This document shows, piece after piece, positions 25,255-33,025 of a stretch of 64,000 nucleotides of DNA. Each line of letters opens with the position of its first letter. The first letter of the stretch is position 1. Source of the DNA: Bacteroidales bacterium UBA2287 (GTDB lineage Bacteria > Bacteroidota > Bacteroidia > Bacteroidales > Tenuifilaceae). The translations under genes and the position numbers were made by a program. The notes beneath the pieces were generated by a model. The model saw only the letters and a program-made list of their open reading frames with translations. It was not told the origin of the DNA and searched no databases. The stretch spans positions 87,692 through 151,691 of the forward strand of contig DDWL01000021.1 in the NCBI GenBank assembly GCA_002345675.1, given 5' to 3'.

Positions 25255-25971
25255 TTACTCTATTACACTAGCATCACCAAAATGTTTTAGCGACGATTCC
25301 TTATAAAGCCGTCCAATTGGAATTTCGAGTTTACCAATTTCAACTGCCGAACAACTGAACGCATCAACATGGTTAACTGCAACAATAAACGAACGATGAA
25401 TACGAACGAAATTCGTTGAATTCAATATTTTCTCGAAGTGGCTCAAATTCTCCTTTGTCACTATAGTTTTGTCTTTAGTTACAACCTTTACGTAATCCTT
25501 TACGCTTTCGAGATAAAGTATTTCACTAATGTTTACGCGCACATTTCGTTTATTCTCCTTCAAAAAAATATGCTCCGAACTATCGGGCAACGAATGAGTA
25601 GCAACTTCCCTTAGCGACTTAGCATCGACAACTTTACAAAGCGACTTTGTAACCCTTTCGAGGGTTAAGGGCTTTAACACATAATCAACAACATTTAGTT
25701 CGAAGCCTTCGAGAGCATAGTTTTTATTTGCTGAAGTAATTATAACTAAGGGCGGATGGGTTAAACTTCGTAAAAAATCGATTCCAGTTAGGTTTGGCAT
25801 TTCAATGTCGAGAAAAAGAAAGTCAACTACATTTTCATTTAAGAAATCGTAAACCGACAATGCATCGTTAAAGGTTTTTACTACTTCTATGTATGGTATT
25901 TTTTTTAAAATACCTTCGAGCATAGCTATTGCCAACATTTCGTCGTCAACTATAGCACATCGCAATTTCAT
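25255..25971 (-). CDS. LytTR-family response regulator
   Basis: 238 residues. Receiver ~3-115 with acidic pocket DDE (9-11), phospho-acceptor Asp55 (FLFLDIEMPN), VIITSANK and LKPLT; LytTR domain ~140-235 (EILYLESVKDYVKVV, STNFVRIHRSFIVAV). It is upstream of, and 10 bp from, the propeller kinase. Divergent from the secreted protease gene at 26199, 227 bp away. Confidence 0.9.
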   Translation of the reverse strand: MKLRCAIVDDEMLAIAMLEGILKKIPYIEVVKTFNDALSVYDFLNENVVDFLFLDIEMPNLTGIDFLRSLTHPPLVIITSANKNYALEGFELNVVDYVLKPLTLERVTKSLCKVVDAKSLREVATHSLPDSSEHIFLKENKRNVRVNISEILYLESVKDYVKVVTKDKTIVTKENLSHFEKILNSTNFVRIHRSFIVAVNHVDAFSCSAVEIGKLEIPIGRLYKESSLKHFGDASVIE

Positions 25972-26198
25972 GGGAGAAAAATTATTAAATGCAAACTTTC
26001 AAATTATCAGGCAATTTACATTTTTTTTTTGCTCATAATATTTTTTTCTTGCCTTTAAATAGGCAAAAAAGTTAAAAACTATATTCCGAGAAAATGGTAG
26101 TTTATAGGTAGGAAGTTGCTGTTTGTCGACAACGCATTTTTTAATAAAACAACTGTTGTAAATTTTGTAAAATTTCTAACCCTTAAACCCAAATTATT

Positions 26199-29100
26199 AT
26201 GAGAAAAATTTCTTTACTAACAATGTTTCTATCTGTTTTTATGGTAGTTACAATTTTTGCGCAAAAAGGATATGTAAATCCTGCTGCAAAATATTGTGAA
26301 ATGCTAGGCTACCGTTACGAAATTGTAACCGATAAGTCGGGTGGCGATGAAGGAATTGTTATTCTTCCCGACGGCAGCAAGGTTAATGCCTGGGATTTTT
26401 TCAAAGGCAAGGTAGGTCAAGAGTACTCATACCCAGCATTAAAGGGTTACGAAGTACAAACTGAGGTTATTAAGGAAGACGGATACACCATTGAAAGAGC
26501 TGTTTGTATTGTTACAATTAAAGGGGACAATGTGAAAATTTCGCTTGAAGAGTTTATGGAAATGAACGGCGATGCCCTTATGGCTCACGAAAACAGAAAC
26601 TTAACTGAAACTCATAGCGATGCTAAAGTTGACCCTAACTTTCAAGTATCGAAATCATTACCAATTTCGTTCGACTGGAGAAACTACAATGGTAATTCGT
26701 ATATAGGTGCGCCAAGAGACCAAGGAAGTTGCGGATCGTGCTACGCTTTTGGAGCCACTGCTGCTGCCGAAGGAACTTATAATTTTGCAACTGGAAAATA
26801 TGGCAGCAATGTTGCCGACTTTTCGGAATCGTATATTGCTTGGTGCTTGTCAACAATGTCGCCATACAGCGGTCACTTTAGCGGATGTAACGGTGCCGAC
26901 TACGACTACATGGAACTACAAGCCTTAGTAGATATAGGAACTGTTAATGAGTCGTATTTCCCATACGTAACAACTGCAACTCAATCGTGTCCTTCAGCAG
27001 CTACCAACGCTCCAAAAACAAAGTTTGCAAGTTGGAATCGCGTTGCTTGCAATAGCACCGATGCTATTAAAACAGCCATTATGACCTACGGTGTTGTTGA
27101 TGCTGCTGTTTATGTGTCGACTGCTTTTTCAGGTTATACTAGTGGCGTTTTTTCCGATGCAAGTACATCATGTACTGCTAGCCCTTGCTACAATACAACT
27201 ACAAACCACGCTATTGCACTAGTTGGTTGGGGTTACGATGCAACCAAAGGTGATTATTGGATTCTTCGCAACTCTTGGGGTTCGTCGTGGGGCGAAAGTG
27301 GCTATATGAGAATTGCTGTTACATCGGCACGCGTTGGCTGCTCGGTTTGCTACTTAACTTATGCAAGTACTGGTCCAACGGTTCCTACTCTTTCTACAAC
27401 TGCAGCTTCAAGCATAACTACTACTTCTGCAACTAGTGGTGGTAACGTTACTGCCGATGGTGGCGCAACTGTAACTGCAAGAGGTATTTGCTACAGCACT
27501 TCGCAAAATCCAACTACTGCAAATTCAACTATTGCTAGCGGTTCGGGTACTGGTACGTTTACAGCAAACATGACAGGCTTGGCAGTTAATACTACTTACT
27601 ACGTTAGGGCTTATGCTACTAACTCGGTTGGTACTGCTTACGGTTCGCAAATTAGCTTTACTACATTAGATAATGTTACATCATTGCCTCTTCCAGTTTC
27701 TCAAACCTTTGCATCGTCGATGCCAAGCAACTGGACAACCCAAAACATTGGAACAAGTATTACCGAACGCTGGACTATGTCGAACACTACCAATGCAGGT
27801 GGAGCAGCTTACGAAGCAAAATGTACTTACCTAAACGTAAATCCTGGTACCACTCGTCTTATTACTCCTCCAGTAAACACCGTTGGAGTTAGTCAGGTAA
27901 CTTTCTCGTTTAAACATATGCTCGATGCTTATGGCACTGGTGTTACATTGAGAGTTCAAACTTCGAACGATAAAACCAACTGGACAAATACAACATGGTC
28001 GGTTGCTACAACCAGCACCAACATTGCTGCTGCAACAGTTGATGTTACCGTAACTACTAACCTAAATTCGGCTAACACATACTTTGCACTGGTTGCCGAT
28101 GGTAATCTTTACCAAATTGACTACTGGTATATTGATAATATTTCAATAACTGCTGGCAGCACCCCTGGAACTTTACCAACCATAACAACAACAGCTGCTT
28201 CGAGCATTACATCTAACTCGGCAACAAGTGGTGGCAACGTAACTTCGGCAGGTAGCGCAACCGTTACTGCAAGGGGCATTTGCTACGGCACCTCGTCGAA
28301 CCCAACCACTTCTAATTCTACTGTTTCTAGCGGTTCGGGTACTGGTTCGTTCTCGGCAAACCTTTCTGGTCTTGCTGCCAACACAACTTACTACGTAAGG
28401 GCTTACGCAACCAACTCGGTTGGTACTGCTTATGGCTCGCAGGTTAGCTTTACTACTTTGCCAGGCGACGATATTCCTTCGGTAGTTACAATAGGCACAG
28501 GTACTTCAACTCAGGGTTACCCAATCAACTGCTACTATGGTTACGAGCGAAGCGCTTCTATTTACACCGCTGCCGAACTAGGAAAAGTTGGTTCGATAAG
28601 CAAACTAGGCTGGTATCCAACCCTAACTACAAGCTATAATGTTCCCATTAAGATTTACGTTAAGCACACAACAGCCACTACAATGACTGCTGCAACTTGG
28701 GCAAACTCAATATCGGGTGCAACCCTAGTATATAGCGGAACAATGGCTGGCACTACAGCAAATACTTGGAAAGAATTTACCCTTTCAACTGCATTTAACT
28801 ATACTGGCGGTTCGAACAACCTAATGGTATTGGTTGAAACAAATTATGGTGGAACAGGAATCGGTTCGAGTACTGGCGCAAAGGTTCGCTACTCTTCGGT
28901 AAGTAAAAAGCACATGTACATTAGAGCCGACAACTCTGCTCCAACAGGCAATGGAACAGTTTCAAATAATCGTCCAAACATTAGGATTTCGATATCTGGT
29001 GCTAAGCAATCGGGCGGCGAAGTAAACGAGATTTTCAACGAAAACACTTCAATTGTTAGCGTTTATCCTAACCCAACAAGAGACTTAGTTACTATTGAAA

Positions 29101-29282
29101 GTAATGGTCAAGTTAAATCCATTGAGGTTTATTCAATTTCAGGTGCTAAGGTTTACTCTAATTCGAACATTACCAATAGCGCATCGAACGAGGTTGATCT
29201 TTCGAACTTCCAAAATGGCGTTTACGTTGTAATTGTTAACGACGGGGTTAAACGACACACATTGAAAGTAATTAAGCAGTAA
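26199..29282 (+). CDS. Secreted C1A (papain-family) protease with T9SS sorting domain
   Basis: 1027 residues. Signal peptide ~1-22; a DUF333-like N-terminal region (NPAAKYCEMLGYRYEI, ILPDGSKVNAWDFF, ~26-72); papain catalytic domain ~155-390 with QGSCGSCYAFG (nucleophile Cys181), NHAIALVGWGYD (His337) and WILRNSWGSSWGESGY (Asn358). Two near-identical fibronectin/Ig-like modules follow (~395-490 and ~658-755; both contain TYYVRAYATNSVGTAYGSQ), around a jelly-roll-like domain (~497-650). A lectin-like stretch precedes the C-terminal type A sorting domain (~950-1027; YPNPTRDLVTIE, GVYVVIVND). Expected to be exported by the type IX system and attached to or released from the surface. Terminator at 29310-29342. 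Confidence 0.93.
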   Translation: MRKISLLTMFLSVFMVVTIFAQKGYVNPAAKYCEMLGYRYEIVTDKSGGDEGIVILPDGSKVNAWDFFKGKVGQEYSYPALKGYEVQTEVIKEDGYTIERAVCIVTIKGDNVKISLEEFMEMNGDALMAHENRNLTETHSDAKVDPNFQVSKSLPISFDWRNYNGNSYIGAPRDQGSCGSCYAFGATAAAEGTYNFATGKYGSNVADFSESYIAWCLSTMSPYSGHFSGCNGADYDYMELQALVDIGTVNESYFPYVTTATQSCPSAATNAPKTKFASWNRVACNSTDAIKTAIMTYGVVDAAVYVSTAFSGYTSGVFSDASTSCTASPCYNTTTNHAIALVGWGYDATKGDYWILRNSWGSSWGESGYMRIAVTSARVGCSVCYLTYASTGPTVPTLSTTAASSITTTSATSGGNVTADGGATVTARGICYSTSQNPTTANSTIASGSGTGTFTANMTGLAVNTTYYVRAYATNSVGTAYGSQISFTTLDNVTSLPLPVSQTFASSMPSNWTTQNIGTSITERWTMSNTTNAGGAAYEAKCTYLNVNPGTTRLITPPVNTVGVSQVTFSFKHMLDAYGTGVTLRVQTSNDKTNWTNTTWSVATTSTNIAAATVDVTVTTNLNSANTYFALVADGNLYQIDYWYIDNISITAGSTPGTLPTITTTAASSITSNSATSGGNVTSAGSATVTARGICYGTSSNPTTSNSTVSSGSGTGSFSANLSGLAANTTYYVRAYATNSVGTAYGSQVSFTTLPGDDIPSVVTIGTGTSTQGYPINCYYGYERSASIYTAAELGKVGSISKLGWYPTLTTSYNVPIKIYVKHTTATTMTAATWANSISGATLVYSGTMAGTTANTWKEFTLSTAFNYTGGSNNLMVLVETNYGGTGIGSSTGAKVRYSSVSKKHMYIRADNSAPTGNGTVSNNRPNIRISISGAKQSGGEVNEIFNENTSIVSVYPNPTRDLVTIESNGQVKSIEVYSISGAKVYSNSNITNSASNEVDLSNFQNGVYVVIVNDGVKRHTLKVIKQ

Positions 29283-29309
29283 AAGTTTTTTTCACAATCA
29301 ATTAACTTC

Positions 29310-29342
29310 AAAAGGGGCTGCCTGCAAAGGCAGCCCCTTTTT
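29310..29342 (+). terminator. Rho-independent terminator of the protease gene
   Basis: A 13-bp stem AAAAGGGGCTGCC / GGCAGCCCCTTTT with a 6-nt loop and a closing T-run, 28 bp after the protease stop. Confidence 0.85.
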
Positions 29343-29551
29343 AATTCAGCATTGGTTTTAAATAATTCTCCTTTGTTTTTAACATTTCGCTTAATAGTAA
29401 TGAGCCACATAAAAGCAACTGTTGTTTGAATCAATAAAAAAGTTCTACAGCGACAAATAACCAACAAATTTTTGAAAATAATAAATTACATATCAAATTT
29501 AGGCTAGTGAATAGTAACAAAAAATCTATCTTCGCAAATAAATTTTATAAT

Positions 29552-30259
29552 ATGATCCGATATAGCTTTTTTTTAATACTTGTAATTTATCCGTTCATAA
29601 TTTCCTATACACCTCAAAGTAATAGTAACATTATTTCTGCAACTCTTAAGGTACAAAAGGCTTCGAATGGAAAAAAAATTACAATAGAATCGGAAGTACT
29701 GTACTTTATTGACAAGAAAGAGATTAGAATGCACTACACTTCTCCCGATGAATTTATTTTTATATCTAACATTCTAGGTGAAACGAAATTGTACTTTCCT
29801 AAAAAAAATGAAGTACTTATTCAGCAAAAAGACGTTTTTTCAGCCGAAACAGATATTCTCTTCCTGTTTTTTACTCAGAACATGTCGGAAATGGGATTGA
29901 AAAATATTGGTTTTCAAATTATTAGCACTAAAGCAGAAGGTGATTATCTAATAACTAAATGGTCTTCCCCAATGGGATCGAAATCCGTTTCGGAAATTGA
30001 ACTTGTATATAATGACTATGTACCTATTTACACGTCATTTATTTCGAGTGCAAATAAGCCATTAAATAAAACCTACTATGGTAATTATACTGAATTTAAA
30101 GGGAACTACATACCATTGCGAATTACAGAAATAACATACCTAGCCACAGGTGACTCAATAGTATCGAGAAAAGACTATTCGGATTTGAAATTTGGAAATC
30201 AAGTTCAAACCTATTTACTAAACTTTAAAATTCCCAATAATGCGAAGGTTGTTAAGTAG
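29552..30259 (+). CDS. LolA-like outer-membrane lipoprotein-sorting protein
   Basis: 235 residues from ATG 29552; a longer frame would need GTG at 29507, which gives a poorer signal peptide. Hydrophobic leader (IRYSFFLILVIYPFIISY) then a LolA/LppX-like beta fold: SATLKVQKAS, KKEIRMHYTSPDEFIFISN, TKLYFPKKNEVLIQQK, VSEIELVYNDYVPIYTSF, FKGNYIPLRITEI. LolA-like proteins carry lipidated cargo across the periplasm. The pattern fits the fold but the identity is weak, so a divergent LolA relative is the best call. Its 3' end overlaps the secreted YidD gene by 20 bp. Confidence 0.65.
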   Translation: MIRYSFFLILVIYPFIISYTPQSNSNIISATLKVQKASNGKKITIESEVLYFIDKKEIRMHYTSPDEFIFISNILGETKLYFPKKNEVLIQQKDVFSAETDILFLFFTQNMSEMGLKNIGFQIISTKAEGDYLITKWSSPMGSKSVSEIELVYNDYVPIYTSFISSANKPLNKTYYGNYTEFKGNYIPLRITEITYLATGDSIVSRKDYSDLKFGNQVQTYLLNFKIPNNAKVVK

Positions 30260-30689
30260 TTATATACTTTTTTGTTTACTAGTTTGCAATGTAAACGCTT
30301 TTGGGCAAATTTTTTCGGAAAGCGATTCGCAACTAATCAAAAGTAAAACGTTTAATACCAAAGCATTTAACGAAAGAGATGTTCGGTTTGGCTTTAAAAA
30401 AGGTGTAACCATTACGAATATACTACTTGCAGTGCCTTTATATGTTTACCAAAAGACTCTAAGTTCTCAAATTTCGGCCAGTTGCCTTTACCACCCAACT
30501 TGTTCCGAGTTTAGCCATCAAGCGTTTTCTCACTATGGATTTTTCAAAGCTTTTTTTTCAACGGTTGATAGGGTTATGAGATGTGATAGATTATCGGCTA
30601 CAGATATTCCGAAAATATCGATAAGTGTTGAAGATCAAAAAAAAATAGAGGGTATTGACTATTATAGTTCTTTTCATATTCACGATTAG
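30240..30689 (+). CDS. YidD-domain protein with an N-terminal signal sequence
   Basis: 149 residues. Residues ~1-23 form a signal peptide (MRRLLSSYILFCLLVCNVNAFGQ). The YidD (membrane protein insertion efficiency factor, DUF37) motif sits at ~80-117: ASCLYHPTCSEFSHQAFSHYGFFKA and VDRVMRCDRLS, with all three cysteines. Canonical YidD is ~70-85 residues, lies on the cytosolic face beside rpmH/rnpA/yidC and has no signal peptide. This longer exported form lies in an operon with a LolA-like and two TPR proteins, so it probably has a different job. ATG 30240 overlaps the upstream gene by 20 bp. Confidence 0.85.
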   Translation: MRRLLSSYILFCLLVCNVNAFGQIFSESDSQLIKSKTFNTKAFNERDVRFGFKKGVTITNILLAVPLYVYQKTLSSQISASCLYHPTCSEFSHQAFSHYGFFKAFFSTVDRVMRCDRLSATDIPKISISVEDQKKIEGIDYYSSFHIHD

Positions 30690-30692
30690 GTA

Positions 30693-31562
30693 ATGAATCG
30701 TTTAATAACCATAGTATTTGTAATTGCATTAGCTAACTCGTTTAGCTTTAGTCAAAATGGCTCTAAGCCTTGCACTTTCAACGATTTTAAATTCTCCGAA
30801 TACCTTGTTAATAATCAATTATACCATGATGCATTGCTGCATTCATCACTAATTGATTTCTCTGGATGCTCACATTCAGATAGCCTTTGGTTTTTAAAGG
30901 GATGGAGCCAATACAACTTAAAACAACTCGATAGTGCTTCTTTTTCGTTTTTAAAAGTAAAGGAAAATAAAGCAATACTTAATAAATCGAAGTTTTTTGC
31001 TGCCTATTGCTATGCTCACATCGGAAAACTAGATAGTGCTTTTACGGTTATTAATTCCATTTCACCCATCAATAATGATGAGAAAGAACTAATAACCACA
31101 CAATTATCAGGCTTTTCGCTTTTAAATCGGAATTTATCCTCATTTAATTTATTTTCAAAAAACTTTTCTGAAAGTCATTTTGGGTTAGTTGAAAATCAAA
31201 GAACTTTAAAATCACTTTATACTGATTTAGATGAATTTAAACTAAAATCACCATTAATTGCTGGGCTATTATCTGCAGCAGTACCTGGATTGGGTAAAGT
31301 ATACGCAGGCAAACTAGGCAGCGGGCTATCATCTTTTTTAACTGTTGGAATAGCTGGAGTTATGACATATGAAAACTACGCTAAGAATGGGCTAAATAAC
31401 CCTAAAACAATAATATTTGGAAGTCTTTTTTCAATATTGTATGTTGCAAATATTTACGGCAGTGTATTTAGTATAAAAGCTTATCGCGATGAATTTAATC
31501 AACAAATCGATTACCGTATTCTTTTCCACTTGCATATTCCTATTAGGAACCTGTACAACTAA
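30693..31562 (+). CDS. TPR-like protein with C-terminal membrane domain (paralogue 1)
   Basis: 289 residues. Signal peptide ~1-20 (ITIVFVIALANSFSFSQ), TPR-like helical hairpins ~28-170, then a hydrophobic glycine-rich module ~190-270 (AGLLSAAVPGLGKVYAGK, TVGIAGVMTYENYAKNG, FGSLFSILYVANIYG), similar to DUF5683-type membrane domains. Function unknown. The next gene has the same plan and starts inside this one (74-bp overlap). Starts 3 bp after the YidD gene. Confidence 0.72.
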   Translation: MNRLITIVFVIALANSFSFSQNGSKPCTFNDFKFSEYLVNNQLYHDALLHSSLIDFSGCSHSDSLWFLKGWSQYNLKQLDSASFSFLKVKENKAILNKSKFFAAYCYAHIGKLDSAFTVINSISPINNDEKELITTQLSGFSLLNRNLSSFNLFSKNFSESHFGLVENQRTLKSLYTDLDEFKLKSPLIAGLLSAAVPGLGKVYAGKLGSGLSSFLTVGIAGVMTYENYAKNGLNNPKTIIFGSLFSILYVANIYGSVFSIKAYRDEFNQQIDYRILFHLHIPIRNLYN

Positions 31563-32358
31563 TGCAACAAATATTCCTATTGCCGATTCGCTTTTTTCAA
31601 TAGGAAATTACAAAATTGCAGCACTCGAGTACGAGCGCGAGTACTATCAGTTGAATAATAGAATACAAAAAAACAATGTACTACTCAAAAAAACTGAGTG
31701 TTACAAGCAACTAGGCGAAAACAATTTGGCATTTGAAACAATCGATAGGATTCCATTATTTGGGCTTACCGACAGTATTCGTTTTGAAATTCTTTTTCAA
31801 AAAGCCTTATGCGCTTATTTAAGTGAACAATTTACACTTGCAAATTCTTATCTTATTCAAATACAGTCCATTTCTCTTGTAAAAATTAAAAATAATTTTT
31901 TAAAAGTTAACTTTCTTCAAATACTTGTTTTTAATGAACAACGAAACTGGACTGCATCTAAGGAAATTTTAATTTCTATAAAAGATTCTTTAAATAATAT
32001 TGAACATTACGATATATTGGTTTCAAATTATTCAAAGAAAAATATTCCAAAAATGAGAAACAAAGAAACTCAGTTTTGGATTTCTTTTCTACCAGGGGCA
32101 GGGATTGCTTACGCAGGTAAACCAATTGAAGGAATATTTAATTTTACAATTAATGCAGCTGCACTTGCTTTTGGAGTTTACCAAGTGTACTACAAATACT
32201 ATTTAACAGGGTACTTTGGCAGCACGTTTTTGTTGCAAAAGTTTTATATGGGAGGTCGAAAAAGGGGAGAGTTTTTACTCGAAAAAAGAAATTACTTAAA
32301 AGCAAAAGACTTTAACGAAAAAATTAAGAATGAATTAGTTGAACTATCTAGAAACTAA
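31489..32358 (+). CDS. TPR-like protein with C-terminal membrane domain (paralogue 2)
   Basis: 289 residues with a signal peptide (INKSITVFFSTCIFLLGTCTTNA), TPR-like helices ~30-180 (NYKIAALEYEREYYQLN, CYKQLGENNLAFETID) and a C-terminal hydrophobic module (FWISFLPGAGIAYAGKP, FNFTINAAALAFGVYQVYY) aligned with that of paralogue 1. The start at 31489 gives the full signal peptide, so the 74-bp overlap with the preceding gene is real. Last gene of the operon, closed by a terminator at 32360-32382. A probable duplication of the previous gene. Confidence 0.72.
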   Translation: MNLINKSITVFFSTCIFLLGTCTTNATNIPIADSLFSIGNYKIAALEYEREYYQLNNRIQKNNVLLKKTECYKQLGENNLAFETIDRIPLFGLTDSIRFEILFQKALCAYLSEQFTLANSYLIQIQSISLVKIKNNFLKVNFLQILVFNEQRNWTASKEILISIKDSLNNIEHYDILVSNYSKKNIPKMRNKETQFWISFLPGAGIAYAGKPIEGIFNFTINAAALAFGVYQVYYKYYLTGYFGSTFLLQKFYMGGRKRGEFLLEKRNYLKAKDFNEKIKNELVELSRN

Positions 32359-32359
32359 A

Positions 32360-32390
32360 AGAGGGGAGCAAAACTCCCCTCTTTTTTTAT
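32360..32390. terminator. Bidirectional terminator between paralogue 2 and the TM2 gene
   Basis: Stem AGAGGGGAG (32360-32368) / CTCCCCTCT (32374-32382), 5-nt loop, T-run after and A-run before; it serves both convergent genes. Confidence 0.82.
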
Positions 32391-32397
32391 AAAAAAA

Positions 32398-32811
32398 TTA
32401 CATCCACATAAAGAACTTTTCGTTATCTGTGTATTTATCAATATTCTTATTAATAATACCGTCAATAATTAACACAAAAAAGTCAACCGTTGTAACAATA
32501 CCAAAAATACCACCACAAGTAAAAGTGTAAATTGCCCACATTCCACCTTTAGTGCCTAAATAATGGCGGTGAATACCAAATCCACCTACTATCCAACAAA
32601 TTAAAGTTGCAACAACTGGGTCTTTTCCTTGGTTAAAAGAAGCTCCTTCGTTAACATCTAATGCTGAAAGGTTTGATATTTCTGCAAAAGCAACCTCGGT
32701 TGAATTAGCAAAAAGATCATCAACAGCAGCATCGTTAACATAATAATTGCTTGAATAAGAAGCAAAAGATGCGCCAAGTATTAGCGCCAAAGCAAAAAGA
32801 ATTTTTTTCAT
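32398..32811 (-). CDS. TM2-domain membrane protein
   Basis: 137 residues. A signal peptide ~1-20 (KKILFALALILGASFASYS) is followed by a ~50-residue linker and a TM2 domain ~67-120: two membrane helices around a short turn (VATLICWIVGGFGIHRHYLG, CGGIFGIVTTVDFFVLIIDG), with the conserved GxxGxHRxYLG sequence. Function of bacterial TM2 proteins is unknown. Monocistronic. Confidence 0.85.
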   Translation of the reverse strand: MKKILFALALILGASFASYSSNYYVNDAAVDDLFANSTEVAFAEISNLSALDVNEGASFNQGKDPVVATLICWIVGGFGIHRHYLGTKGGMWAIYTFTCGGIFGIVTTVDFFVLIIDGIINKNIDKYTDNEKFFMWM

Positions 32812-32967
32812 AATTTATTTTTTAATTGGTTTTTAATTTCAAAACGAAGTTAGCAAACTTTTTTTTTGTTTCACAATCAATCCTAAAATATTATACAATT
32901 TTCTTAGAATTTAGAACTTGTCTAAACTCAAATTTTACTTTATTAATAGTCCTTTCAGGTTTTAAGC

Positions 32968-32975
32968 TAACTTTG
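32968..32975 (+). promoter_or_regulatory. Probable -7 element for the BtuB-like receptor
   Basis: TAACTTTG, 50 bp before the ATG at 33026, matches TAnnTTTG; no clear TTTG 19 bp upstream. No cobalamin-riboswitch features are seen in the leader. Confidence 0.4.
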
Positions 32976-33025
32976 ACCGATTTTTGTTTTACCCTTTAAA
33001 ACATATAACTTAATCATTATCAATT

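Noticed and set aside
26053..26072. Small hairpin (TTGCCT/AGGCAA) before the protease gene as an attenuator
   Set aside because: Only 6 bp of stem in AT-rich sequence; too weak to call.
27385..28462. CRISPR or tandem DNA repeat in the protease gene
   Set aside because: The similarity is between two coding modules of the same protein, not short spaced repeats. No CRISPR array was seen anywhere in the window.
32812..33025. Cobalamin riboswitch before the BtuB-like receptor
   Set aside because: No B12-box-like conserved segments or extended structured GC-rich leader are visible; the leader is short and AT-rich.
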